NCBI GenBank assembly: GCA_023213315.1
Contig: JAKCPI010010562.1
Location: forward strand, 1 to 64,000
Length of the DNA stretch: 64,000 nt
Source of the DNA: Euborellia annulipes
Lineage: Eukaryota; Arthropoda; Insecta; Dermaptera; Anisolabididae
Reading direction: 5' to 3'
Part shown: positions 49,237 to 61,083 of the stretch, in pieces
Numbering within the stretch: position 1 is the first letter of the stretch
Layout of the letters: each line of letters opens with the position of its first letter
The notes under the pieces: model-generated
Told to the model about the DNA's origin: nothing
Databases searched by the model: none
Seen by the model: only the letters and a program-made list of their open reading frames with translations
Translations under genes and position numbers: made by a program

Positions 49237-49511
49237 TTAATAGGAGAATTAAATTCAAATATGATACACAAGGTTTTTTGTTTCAATGATTTATTTATTT
49301 ATATTATATGTATATATAAATACATTTTTTATTGAAACAAAAAACATTGTTGTTTCATTTTTGAATTTAATTCTCCTTGTTTCAACTAGAGCCAACGGTT
49401 ACTAGTTTAAAATCAATGAATTTCATTTCTATTTAATTTTCTTATTTTTGTATCATCATCAGAATTAAGCTCTTGAGGTTCAAATAATTAAATTCAAACT
49501 AAATAAAAAAA

Positions 49512-50776
49512 TCTGGTGTGACTGGCGCACAGCACACAACTTTCTCTTACCCTTCGGTAAGAGAAAGTTGCGCACTGTGCTGGTCACACCAGATTTTTTG
49601 TGTCGAGATATATTTAGTTTCCGATAGCACCTTAGTTTCAAACTTGGATTTTAAATGTTGACTGCTTGAAATAAACTATGGTTATTTTTAAAAATTTTAA
49701 TCTCATATTTGGACATTTTATACACAATAGAGAATCGTAAATAAATACAAAATTTCATAAGAATTGGAAAAAAAATTTTAAATGCCTAAAAAGTTTCAAA
49801 GGGGACCCCTTTTGAATCGAAATTAACATACAAATCCCTATAGGAAATTAACATTAGGCCTATGAGAGAAGGCGGAGAGACAGGCGATAATGTTTGCAAG
49901 TGAGAGAGAGAGATATATATATGTTTTCTCCTAAGCAATTAAAGACACAAATAAATGGGAATTTAAATAATAATTGATTTTTAATCTAATAAAAAGAAAA
50001 AGATTTAAATTCCGTTACCATGGCAACCATTTCTATCTTTCCTATGAAGAACAAGAGTAAAGTGGTCTTCAGAAGATTTCAACGGCAAAATGAGAATATA
50101 CATTTTAAAGAGCATCTAAAAAATAGTTCATTTATGAATTTTAAAAAAATCCTTGGAGGGAATTTTGAGAAAATCGAAAAAAACTGATAAAGTACATCAG
50201 TAAAGTACTAGTACTTTTTGGCCGATTTTGTTCAAAAGCTTATTTTGAGCGTGTGGGAAGGTACCTAAGTTAAATATAAAATTTCAATCCGGTAGCTCAA
50301 TTCCTTCATGCTAAAAGAACAAGAGTAAAGTGGTCTCCAGAAGATTTCAACGGCAAAATGAGAATATACATTTTAAAGAGCATCTAAAAAATAATTGATT
50401 TTTGAATTTTAAAAAAAATCCTTGGAGGGAATTTTGAGAAAATCGAAAAAAACTGAAAAGTACATCAGTAAAGTACTAGTACTTTTTGGCCGATTTTGTT
50501 CAAAAGCTTATTTTGAGCGTGTGGGAAGGTACCTAAGTTAAATATAAAATTTCAATCCGGTAGCTCAATTCCTTCATGCTAAAAATCTGTCCACACATAC
50601 ATACATACATACATACATACATACACACACACAGACCAATTTGCGGGACCCACTTTTTTGGACTCAGGGGACCTCAAAACATGTATATCCATCAAAATCT
50701 CGACATCGAATTTTTGACATGATCGCAATACTTTCTCTCTCTATATATTTCATATATAGGCTAAGAGAAAGTAAAA
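49512..50776 (+). mobile_element. TCTGG-AGAGAAAGTA element with internal duplication
   Basis: Starts with the TCTGGTGTGACTGGCGC hairpin and ends TAAGAGAAAGTAAAA. Between are TAAAGTACTAGTACTTTTTGG and CTCAGGGGACCTCAAAAC motifs shared with copies near 55.5, 58.0 and 59.2 kb. A 268-bp segment is tandemly duplicated (about 50047-50314 and 50315-50582), the copies differing at a few bases. Confidence 0.7.
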
Positions 50777-50909
50777 AGGAGGTTCAGGGGGCCGAAGGCG
50801 TGTGACACAGCTAGTTTCGATAAAATTTAATTTGCAATTATAATCAACAAAAGATGCAGGATTGAAACAATAATACATTTATTTTATTGATAATAAAATC
50901 TAAAATTAA

Positions 50910-51304
50910 GGTGCGCCACTTGAGGTGCTATTTTTGGGAGATTCCAGCTGGCAAAATTTTGAAGCCATCGACCTCAAATTTTTTTTAAATTAAAGCTATT
51001 TAAAATGTCTACAACTTATAGAAGCACTTTTTTTGATTTTCGAAAAAATAATTATTTTTTTAGATTAATCGCATTAAATAAAAGATATTTTTAAAAAATT
51101 CGTTCTATATCTTATAGATAATTAAATTAGTAATCATTGTGTTAAAAAATCATTAATTTTTTACCCTTAATTAATTAGCTGGAATCTTTCAAATGAAATG
51201 GAATAAATCTCTTGTATTCCTATGGGGAAAACTAACGCCATCTCTTGCCGCCTTGAGTAACTCGGTAGTCAATCGTCTTCTAACGGCTTTTCGAAACGCG
51301 CACC
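50910..51304 (+). mobile_element. TTAA MITE family 2, complete
   Basis: TTAA flanks at 50906-50909 and 51305-51308. Ends GGTGCGCCACTTGAGG and GAAACGCGCACC; the left end is somewhat diverged. Confidence 0.8.
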
Positions 51305-51708
51305 TTAACAAAAAAATAATTTTCAGTCTTATTTTTGGGGGCAACCCATCCCAGTCTCCGAAGCGCTTGATCTTGTTTATTAACAACAATCTCTCCTCCT
51401 CTTTGCTGCTTTTTGATTTCTCTCAATCTCAAATTATATAGAATCACAGCTATAACAACATCTATATTTGGAATTGCAAAAAAAAAAAAAAAGAATTCGT
51501 CCATTTATATCTATCTATCTTGTTGTCAAAATGAAAACTTAAAACTTGTTCGGGCTGGTGGTGGTCACATCAGTTAAAAAGAACGAATGATATCGAAAGG
51601 AATGGAGAGAGAGAGAGAGGAGAGGAATGATGATCAATTCCAGGAGTGGTCCATAAAGCACTCGGTAGTTTTTTGCTTTGAAAAACAACAGAGAGAGGAA
51701 TGCTTGGC

Positions 51709-51743
<35 letters not shown>

Positions 51744-52008
51744 CCACTAAATTAACATCTAACGTCCCGCAGCAGCAGCAGACTTCGATTTCTTTTCTTT
51801 TTTTTTTTTTTTTTGGTTTGCCATCAAAAGAAATTAAACATTTATTGGAAAAACATTTGGACATTCTTTTTTTTTTTTTTCCAATCAATCGAACTTCAAC
51901 TTTCTTTTCATCATCATTATTTTTTTTTTTTTATGGATTTTCTTAATTAATTCTTTCGTTTTGATTCTGTCAACCCGACAGTGCGCGACTCGGTGGTGTG
52001 TGACTTAA

Positions 52009-52959
52009 GGGGGTTCAGGAGCGACGTCTAAACGTACTTAAAAAAAAAAATAGACTATTATAAGGACATTTTTCAATGCTTTTTTAAATGAATTAAATTC
52101 ATAAGAGATTATTGGGATATCGAGCTATAATTTTTTTAATGACTTATTAAAAAATTATCGTAATTAATTTTTTTGTTATCAAGCAAATACAAAATATGGG
52201 GATTGACTTCCCCGAGACTTTCTCGTATATTCTTTTGGAATTACGTCTGGATGTGTGTGTAAACACGATTGCTTAAAAACCAAAGCAGCTAGATCTATAA
52301 AATTTGGTATATGCTCCTTACACTAAAATTGTAGATTTCTATCAACTTTTGGAGTAAATTCGTCACTTGGAAGTAGTACTTTACTTAAAAGTTTTTCAAA
52401 AATTTTGAAATTTTCAATTTTTTTGTTATATTATGATAAAATACTCTATTTTAAAAAGTTTTTATTCTTTGACATTTTTTTGAAAACTGAATAGTTTTTA
52501 AAATAATCAAAGAAGAAATAGAAAATTTTTGTTAATTTTGATAAAAAATCAAAACAAAATCATACAGGTGTCATTAAAAAAAGGGTAAATATAAACAAAT
52601 GAATTTGTGAAACAAATGAATTTGTTTATATTTACCCTTTTTTTAATGACACCTGTATGATTTTGTTTTGATTTTTTATCAAAATTAACGAAAATTTTCT
52701 ATTTCTTCTTTGATTATTTTAAAAACTATTCAGTTTTCAAAAAAATGTCAAAGAATAAAAACTTTTTAAAATAGAGTATTTTATCATAATATAACAAAAA
52801 AAATTGAAAATTTCAAAATTTTTGAAAAAACTTTTTAAGTAAAGTACTACTTCCAAGTGACGAATTTACTCCAAAAGTTGATAGAAATCTACAATTTTAG
52901 TGTAAGGAGCATATACCAAATTTCATCTATCTAGCTGCTTTGGTTTTTAAGCAATCGTG

Positions 52960-52995
<36 letters not shown>

Positions 52996-53517
52996 TAATG
53001 CCAAAAATGGTTTTTTTGGACTCAGGGAGGTCTAAAACGTGGAGAAACATCAAAATCTCGAAGTCGAATTTTTTTACGATTACATAACTTTCTCTATACG
53101 AGAAAGTAAAAAACAATCTGTCCCAATAATCTTTAATTTTTTTAAAATTTAAAAATGAATTTATTATTATTATTAATCACATATTAATTAAGAATTTTTT
53201 AAAATAAGCTTAGATGATTTATTTAAAAACCAACAATGAAATTAGTTCAGCATTCTTGCAATAGATGGCAGGCTAGTCTAACAGACGATCCCCTTTTTGG
53301 CCTATATTTATATATTTTTATGCTTTTATAAAAGATACATAAATTATAATAACATTTATAAAGTAAAGTCAACCAAATGCATTAAATATTATTAGCTACC
53401 ATTCTGACATCTCTTGGCAAATTTTTGAATTACTTGATTTTTTCGGTATACTTTTAATGACACACAACGCCCTCTTATCGGGAAAAACATGCGTAACACC
53501 TTCGCTACCGTTCCCCA
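52009..53517 (+). mobile_element. TTAA MITE family 1, split by a palindromic insert
   Basis: TTAA at 52005-52008 and 53518-53521. The element reads normally to about 52195, is interrupted, and resumes at about 53107 with AACAATCTGTCCCAATAATC. Confidence 0.8.
52196..53106. mobile_element. 0.9-kb palindromic insertion
   Basis: Near-perfect inverted arms of about 350 bp meet near 52600. Outer ends ACTTTCTCGTATA and TATACGAGAAAGT match the ends of the TCTGG-AGAGAAAGTA family, as do GGACTCAGGGAGG and ATCAAAATCTCGAAG near the right end. A CA microsatellite at 52961-52991 lies only in the right arm. Confidence 0.7.
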
Positions 53518-53702
53518 TTAAAATAAAGTAATTTCTTTTTTTGTAGCAATTATAGTATATCGTCTGTCCAGTACAAGAAAGGTTTTACTTAAAAATGCAA
53601 TTTTGAATTTTTTGCACAAATTATGTCCAAATTGCCTCTACTATTTTTGTGCAACTTATTAGTGGATCACCCCTAGATTGAGCGAATCAAATAGGAAGAA
53701 TA

Positions 53703-53880
53703 AAATGAGCAAGCAGCTAGTTATATTTCAATTTATTATTAAAACAGGGCCGATATAACTTGGCGAGGATTATATGTATTTTCAGACATTAACCTGGCCC
53801 TGAGGATGGTCCCATATGTGAGCGAAACGTCGGCCCTGGTTTTTTAATAAATTGAAATATAACTAGCTGCTTGCTCATTT
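53703..53880. repeat. ribozyme-bearing foldback, 53.8 kb
   Basis: Arms AATGAGCAAGCAGCTAG and the complement. Only the right arm keeps the ribozyme motif. Confidence 0.65.
53796..53835 (+). ncRNA. hammerhead-like ribozyme motif
   Basis: Stem I GGCC/GGCC (4 bp), core CUGAGGA, extra U, stem II GGUC/GAGC with one mismatch, then GAAACGUC. Core positions are intact; stem II is weak. Confidence 0.6.
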
Positions 53881-54793
53881 GATTCTAAATATTTCATAAA
53901 CATGTATAGGGTAAAAGAAAGTAAAAACCTGTGAAACGTCACGTATATTAAAGATTTCCCCCACTTTCCCTAACTAATAAAAAATACAGTATTTTTTATT
54001 TATTCTTATTTATTATTTTAATTATTAAAAAAATTGCTCACTGTGGCTAATATTCGCGCCTCCCCTTAGACTAGTCCGCGCCTCCCTAGGGAGGCGCGCC
54101 TCACAGTTTGGAAAACGCTGATCTAAATGTTCGTCTGCCATTTCTCTCATCGACATCTTGCTTTTCTATTTGACAAATTCATCATAATAACTATTTGATA
54201 ATTCTCATTTTTGAGTTAAATCTTATACAATGGTTAGGAAACAAATTTCTATTCGCTGGTCGATTGTTATATTAAAAAAATATTTATAAGATAAAAGCTC
54301 ACACACAAAATACAAAAAATAGAGGAAAAACATATTGATTTGTTCGTCCTTCCGAGTGTTCAATTTGTTCACAATTCGCATTATAGCTCAAATGTAATAT
54401 TCTGAAGCATTTTGTAAATTTTCCTCCTCCTTCCTTTCAGTTTTTTGTTTTCAATAATCTTCTTAAGAAAAGAAGATATAATAAATAAATAACTCTCTTG
54501 AAATGGATTTTACTATAGACTTTTGAAGTTTGCACAATATTGAAGCTTCGTTCTTTGATCATCTGAAACAAAAAATTTGTATAATTACTAACATGTAAAC
54601 AAGAAGTTTTTCAAATACGAACTGTCTTGGCGGGCCTGGGAAAAGAACAAAAATAAAAACAACAAATTATTTTACTATACCGGGTACTTTAGATTGCGAA
54701 TATTAATTTTAAATAGGATCTAAAAAATAATTATTTTATGAATTTTAATCAAAATTTGAGGAAATGAAAAAAAAAACTGAAAAGTACATCAGT

Positions 54794-55044
54794 CAGGGCG
54801 GATTAAGGGGGGGGGAGGCGGTGGGAGCGATCGCCCCCCCCCCCCGAGAAGAAATTCAAAAAGTTATAAAAACCAGTAATCTAAAGAAATGATGATTTCC
54901 GCTCTTTAATTTTAATTGAATTTGTTACCAATCAATTTAAATAAATAGAAAAAGGGTCTAAATGGCCTTAGATGCCGACAAAGTCGTTAAATAAAAAAAA
55001 AAACCGCCCCCCCTCCCCGTCAAAATTGCATTAATCCGCCACTG
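54794..55044. mobile_element. hAT-like MITE family C
   Basis: 251 bp with ends CAGGGCGGATTAA / TTAATCCGCCACTG and exact 8-bp duplication ACATCAGT (54786-54793, 55045-55052). It landed inside a copy of the AAGTACATCAGTAAAGTAC repeat; joining the flanks restores the repeat. Confidence 0.9.
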
Positions 55045-55227
55045 ACATCAGTAAAGTACTATCTAGCACTATATGGTCGATTTTCTTCAAAAGCTTCAAG
55101 TTACGTCCCAGGGAGGGTGTCTAACTTAAATATTAAATTTCAACATCATAACTCTTGAGATATTGTTCCCAGACACACACAGACAGACCATTTTGCGAGA
55201 TTCAGGGGACCTCAAAACATGTATTTC

Positions 55228-55407
55228 CATGGGCGTAACTAGAGAATTTGGCGGGGCGGGGGGGCCAGGGACCAACCATCCTCCCTGGGGGGACCAGCTA
55301 TCCTCCGGAGGGTCTAGAAAGTCCTATATTTTTAAATTTTTCTTGGGGCAGGGAGCTTTCTGGGAGAGGGCGAAGGGCCCCCCGACACCTCCCTAGTTAC
55401 GCCCATG
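55228..55407. mobile_element. hAT-like MITE family D, complete
   Basis: 180 bp with perfect 15-bp ends CATGGGCGTAACTAG / CTAGTTACGCCCATG. Flanks TGTATTTC and TGTATCTC match at 7 of 8. Nested in the CTCAAAACATGTATTTCCAT repeat. Confidence 0.8.
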
Positions 55408-55514
55408 TGTATCTCATTCAAAATCTGACAGCTAATGTTTGATATGAATCGAATACTTTTTCTCTCTGTATAGGCCTAATATATTAACATTTATATAGGT
55501 AAGAAAAATAAAAA

Positions 55515-56112
55515 TCTAGTGTGACTGGTTGTACAGCACACAACTTTCTCTTACCTTCGGTAATCGAAAAGTTGTGTTCTGTACTTGCCACACCAGATTT
55601 ATTGTGTCAACATATATATATAGTTTCCGACAGTACGGGACATTTGATTTCAATATAAAATTGGGAAAATATTTATATTTTGTTATCACTGCAACCATTT
55701 CTCTTATCTTTCCTATGAAGTACAATAGTAAAGTGGTCTTCAGAAGATTTCAATGGCAAAATGAGAAATTTCAAAGAGAATCTAAAAAATAATTGATTTA
55801 TGAATTTTAATCAAATCGTTTTGAGAAAATCGAAAAAAAAAAAAAAAAAAAAACTGAAATAGTACATCAGTAAAGTATTAGTACTCTTTGGTCGATTTTG
55901 ATTTAAAGCTTATTTTCAGCCAAACTTAAGTATAAAATTTCAACCTAGCTCAATTCCCTCATGCTTTAAATTGAACACAGACACACACAGACAGACCATG
56001 TCGCGAATGTCTGGATTCAGGGGACCTCAAAACGTGAAGATCCATCAAAATCTCGACATCAAATTTTTGACATTAATTCAATACTCTCTCTCTTTATACT
56101 TATGTATATTAA
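55515..56112 (+). mobile_element. TCTGG-AGAGAAAGTA element
   Basis: 5' hairpin TCTAGTGTGACTGG with the usual CTTTCTCTTACC loop. Body with AAAGTGGTCTTCAGAAGATT and GGGGACCTCAAAACGTG. The 3' hairpin is worn, so the end is approximate. Confidence 0.6.
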
Positions 56113-56205
56113 CATATACATTAGGGTGATGCTTGAAAATGAAGATTTGAAAATTTTATGGTTCACCTTCTCATTCGAATCTCCCACATGTAAAATGCTC
56201 TAGAA

Positions 56206-56840
56206 CAGGGGTGAGCAACCTTTTTAATCAACGGGCCAATTTAAATTTTAAAAATTTTTGGCGGGCCGCACATATACAAATTTTAATGGAAAATAAAAAC
56301 AAAAAAGAAAAGAACAGACAAACGAATTTACTTGAACTTTTAATGATAAATTTGGCGCTGTTTTTTTGATAACAAGTTAATCAATATCAGCCGGATTTCA
56401 TGAGGTAGCTACAAGTACGCTGCTTCCTAATCGTGAATCACTCAAGGCTTGATCGGTGGTCATTTCATTTTTGATTAATTTCATGGTTGAAAATAATTGT
56501 TCGCAAACATACGTACTTCCAAACAGAGACATCATTTGCTTTGCATTTTTCGTTAAAATCGAAAATTTCTCAGGGCTCACATAAGACTTATAAAAATTTT
56601 CAATGTTTACAGAGAAAAATAGATTTTTTAAATCGTTATTATTCTGCATTTCATTCACTTCACTTTTGAAAGTATTCGGGAACTGTTTCCACATCGATCC
56701 TTTCTATTCTAGGTATACTGATAATGATAAAATAAAAATAAAAAAATATTTATTTTCAATTTTAGAAATTCTTTGGCGGGCCGCATAAACATCTTTAAAG
56801 ACTAGTCCCCCCGAGAAACACCTCTTGATCCGCCACTGTT
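56206..56840 (-). mobile_element. hAT element relic with transposase end
   Basis: Left end CAGGGGTGAGCAACCTTTTT with a GGCGGGCCGCA subterminal motif that recurs at about 56775. The right end is replaced by a family B fragment ending GATCCGCCACTG. Holds the transposase frame at 56398-56694. Confidence 0.6.
56398..56694 (-). pseudogene. hAT transposase C-terminal fragment
   Basis: A 98-residue minus frame reads LFGSTYVCEQLFSTMKLIKN after an upstream MMS. This is the dimerisation region of hAT transposases of the ZBED/GTF2IRD2-related group (FGSTY-CE--FS-M---K). The expected following R--L-D--L--L-RIA segment is mostly degraded. The catalytic N-terminal part is absent. Confidence 0.7.
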
Positions 56841-56849
56841 TAGATGTCG

Positions 56850-57640
56850 CTACAAGCATTTAAAATTTTTTAAAAAATTGTAATTTTGCATTATTTTTTA
56901 TTACCTGCAGAGCTTCGTTTTGCTAGGGAAAATTAAAACAAACTTTTCGGTTTCGGACGGACCCTAATTTCAATTTTTGATTTTATTGGCATGGCTGGAT
57001 CGAAATGGATTTCATTTTAGCTATATCATTGGCATAATATTTTTGTTTGATACAATATTTTTCTTTTTTTTTTCTTTTTAACAGACTAAATGATATCAGC
57101 TGATGAATATACAGGGTTGTATTTATTTTGTAAATATAAAAACATAATTTTAAATTTCATCTCCTTTTGCTATTACCTTTTATTTTAATTTCTTTTCAAT
57201 TTTCTAAACACTAAAACAAAAAAGAAAAAAAAAGAGTTATTATGTTGAAATGTTACTTTAAAGCCCAGCATCACTTACTATTAATAACTTAAAAAAAAAA
57301 AAATCCGATTAAATTAGGCAAAATAGTTTGTTGGTTATTCATATTTCAAACGTCACCGAAAAATCCCAAATAATCGAAGTTTAGGCTTTATTGCTGATAA
57401 GAAAAGAAGATCGCCATGTACATAGATAAGGAATAAAAATTTTATTAATATTAAATATAAATTTCTATTCATTTTGTATAAAGATGTCCTAAAAAAAAAT
57501 AAAAGAGAAATATTTTGGCCACAGCCAGTTGGAATGGCTAAAAGTTTTGTTCTCTTTTGTCTTTGCCTTTTCTCACTTCATTTTATTGATGGAATTAATC
57601 AACTGCGGGAATTTTCCATCCTAATTTAACTTACAATTGT
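56850..57640. other. AT-rich stretch, nothing recognised
   Basis: No exon or repeat family is evident apart from a short CGGACGGACCCTAATTT end fragment of family G near 56955. Confidence 0.35.
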
Positions 57641-57644
57641 TGCC

Positions 57645-57903
57645 CTCGGGGCTTGGCGTAGAGGTTAGCGTGCTAACCTCGTATACCAAACGTTGCGGGT
57701 TCGGACCCCAGGCAGTCCGATGATTTTATTTAAGCCATTTGGATACCAAATGGCTTAAATAAGAATGCCTGGACCCCAATATATATAGATAAATTCATAA
57801 ATAACGGTTATCGTCAAAGTCTTATATGGCCTAAGTTGCCGAAAAGACTGTGTGAATGTGAGTGTGAATGAGAAAAAAGTGTGAATGTTTAAAAAAAAAA
57901 AAA
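57645..57903 (+). mobile_element. tRNA-derived SINE, best copy
   Basis: Full layout: tRNA-like head (A-box GGCGTAGAGGTTAGCG, B-box GGGTTCGGACCCC), body GCCATTTGGATACCAAATGG and GAATGCCTGGACCCC. Tail GCCTAAGTTGCCGAAAAGAC, GTGTGAATGAG, and a terminal A run at about 57890-57903. About 255 bp. Confidence 0.85.
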
Positions 57904-57995
57904 CTTACAATTGTTAGCAACCTTTCGGACCAACAAATTCGCAATTTAAAAGATATCAGGGGGCGGCAATTAAAGAAAGATTTACTAAAAAAAAA

Positions 57996-58686
57996 TCTGG
58001 TGTGACTGGCGCACAGCACACAACTTTCTCTTACCTTCGGTAATCGAAAGTTGTGTACTGTGCTTGTCACACCAGATTTTTTGTGTCGACATATATTTAG
58101 TTCCCGACAGTACGGAACATTTGAATTCAGATGTAAAATTTATAAGTATGGGAAAATATTTATATTTTGTTACCATGGCAACCATTTCTCCTATCTTCCC
58201 TATGAAATACAAGAGTAAAGTGGTCTTCAGAAGATTTCAATCGCAAAATGAGAATATACATTTTAAAGAGCATCTAAAAAATAAATGATTTTTGAATTTA
58301 AAAAAAAATCGTTGGAGCAAATTTTGAGAAAATCGAAAAAAAACTGAAAAAGTACATCAGTAAAGTACTAGTACTCTTTGGCCGATTTTTATTAAAAGCT
58401 TATTTTTCCGGTCCCGGGGGTGTTTAACTTAAATATAAAATTTCAGCCTCATAGCTCAATTCCTTCATGCTTAAAATTGAACACACACAGACACACACAC
58501 ACCCACCCACACACCCACCCACACACACACACACACAGACAGACCATGTCGCGAAAACCACTTTTTTGGATTCAGGGGACCTCAAAACGTGAAGATCCAT
58601 CTAAATCTCGACATCGAATTTTTGACATGAATCCAATACTTTCTCTCTATATATATATTACATATATACATAGGTAAGAGAAAGTA
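57996..58686 (+). mobile_element. TCTGG-AGAGAAAGTA element, full copy
   Basis: 5' hairpin TCTGGTGTGACTGGCGC with complement ACACCAGA at about 58067-58076. Body with TTACCATGGCAACCATTTC, AGTAAAGTACTAGTACTC and a CA/CCCA microsatellite. The 3' hairpin is ACTTTCTCTC ... GAGAAAGTAAAA. Non-coding, about 690 bp. Superfamily uncertain. Confidence 0.7.
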
Positions 58687-58965
58687 AAAGGTAAAATGAT
58701 ATGAATTTTGTATAGAAAATTCTAAGGAGGGGGTGGCAAATTAAATTTTGCCCCCCTTAAAAAATCTTCTAGTTCCGGCCCTGCGTGACACCATACTGCT
58801 TTCTGATTGGTTCTCACTCAAATCTAGTAGAAAAATCCACTCCAAAAATAGGCCCTGACTTAACCTGAAATCTATCAAGAGAACAAGCAACGGACCTAGC
58901 AGTTTATTGTAATATAATATTGGATTCTTACTAATTGTAAGAATGGTACAAGCAACAAATAAAAA

Positions 58966-59068
58966 GCCCTCGGGGCTTGGTGTAGAGGTTAGCGTGCCAA
59001 CCTCGTATACCAAACGTCGCGGGTTCGGACCCCAGGCAGTCCGATGATTTTATTTAAGCCAATTGGAT
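58966..59068 (+). mobile_element. tRNA-SINE, 5' part
   Basis: Head identical in layout to the 57.6-kb copy with B-box GGGTTCGGACCCC. It breaks off at GCCAATTGGAT into the 3' end of a TCTGG element (ATCTCGACATCGAATTTTCG). Confidence 0.8.
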
Positions 59069-59199
59069 CTCGACATCGAATTTTCGACATGATCGCAATA
59101 CTTTTTCTCTCTATATATTTTATATATAGGGTAAGAGAAAGTAAAAACAAAGGCGACTGTCCGCCGCAGGTAGACCGGAGCCTAATATGAGCTCTTATT

Positions 59200-59811
59200 T
59201 TTACTTTCTCTTACCTATGTATATATGTAATATATATATAGAGAGAAAGTATTGGATTCATGTCAAAAATTCGATGTCGAGATTTTGATGGATCTTCACG
59301 TTTTGAGGTCCCCCTGAATCCAAAAAAGTGGTTTTCGCGACATGGTCTGTCTGTGGGTGGGTGTTCAATTTTAAGCATGAAGGAATTGAGCTACGAGGTT
59401 GAAATTCTATATTTAACTTAAACACCCCCGGGACCGGAAAAATAAGCTTTTAATCAAAATCGGCCAAAGAGTACTAGTACTTTACTGATGTACTTTTTCA
59501 GTTTTTTTCGATTTTCTCAAAATTCGCTCCAACGATTTTTTTTTAAATTCAAAAAATCAATTATTTTTTAGATGTTCTTTAAAATGTATATTCTCATTTT
59601 GCGATTGAAATCTTCTGAAGACCACTTTACTCTTGTATTTCATAGGAAAGATAGGAGAAATGGTTGCCATGGTAACAAAATATAAATATTTTCCCATACT
59701 TATAAATTTTACATCTGAATTCATATGTTCCGTACTGTCGGGAACTAAATATATGTCGACACAAAAAATCTGGTAATCGAAAGTTGTGTGCTGTGCGCCA
59801 GTCACACCAGA
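59200..59811 (-). mobile_element. TCTGG-AGAGAAAGTA element, minus copy
   Basis: Inverted copy of 57996-58686. The 5' hairpin has lost most of one arm (AATCTGGTAATCGAAAG). Otherwise very similar, including the CATGGTCTGTCTG and GGTCCCCCTGAATCC blocks. Confidence 0.75.
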
Positions 59812-60452
59812 TTTTTTGTATTTGAGAGTAGTATATGTTGAATTTTGGTACAAATACGTTGTCACAAAAGAAGACGTAAAAATACGGCGGACCTGGGGGG
59901 GGGGGGGAAGAAGCTACCCTCGCACTTGTTGCTCGTCCAATTAAATAGATTTTTACACATTTAGATGTAAATAAAAATTTCCACTATGTTTATTTATATT
60001 CGTTTAATAAGACATAATGACCTGTCTGTCTGTTCTTCCTTCTTCTTCTTCTTCTCTCTTATTATAATAATTATTCGTTTTAGGATTGAAATGTTCGAAA
60101 CATTAATAAGCAACCAATCATCGAACATGTCTAATTTTTATTAATAATATTTTTTTTTTTAACGTTGGGTGGACAAAAAGTGAGTAGGCTCGAAAAAAAA
60201 AGATGAGTTGGTTGGTAGGCGTGTAACAAAAACATCCTTTAAAGAGAAACGAAAGGGCGTTTTCTTCTCTCTCTCTCTCTCTTTTAATTATTCATTTGAG
60301 GTGTGGCGGCGCTCCGCTCATTTTCATCCCCTTATACCTTGCATTCAAATCTCTATTAACTAGATAACTAACACTCTGTTTAAAAATAAGCTGGTCTGGC
60401 CACCATGTCACCACAACTGCCATATTTATATAGAGTAAAAATTTTTTATTAA

Positions 60453-61083
60453 ACAGGAGCGACGTCTAAATGTACTTTAAAAAAAAAACTAGACTATTAT
60501 AAGGAATTTTTCAATGCGGTTTTTTTTTTAAATGAATTAAATTCATAAGAGATTATTGGGACATCGAGCTATAATTTTTTTAATGACTTATTAAAAAATT
60601 ATCGTAATTAATTTTTTTGTTATCAAGCAAATACAAAAAAAAAACAATCTGTCCCAATAATCTTTAATTTTTTTTTAAATTTAAAAATGAATTTATTGTT
60701 ATTATTAATCACATATTAATTAAGAAATTTTTAAAATAAGCTTAGATGATTTATTTAAAAATCAACTGTCAAATTAGTTCAGCATTCTTGCAATAGATGG
60801 CAGGCTAGTCTAACAGCTTATCACCTCTTAGGGTATATCTGGCCTATATTTATATATTTTTATGCTTTTATAAAAGATACATAATATATAATAACATTTA
60901 TAAAGTATTTATTGTTAAAAGATCAATGAAAATCAACCAAATGCATTAAAAATATTATTAGCTACCATTCTGACATCTCTTGGCAAATTTTTGAATTACT
61001 TGATTTTTTGGGCATACTTTTTATGGCACACAGCGCCATCTTATCGGGAAAAACATGCGTAACCACTTCGCTCCCGAGGCCCC
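60453..61083 (+). mobile_element. TTAA MITE family 1, near-complete
   Basis: TTAA at 60449-60452 and 61084-61087. Left end ACAGGAGCGACGTC (a few terminal bases missing), right end CTTCGCTCCCGAGGCCCC. 631 bp. Confidence 0.75.
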
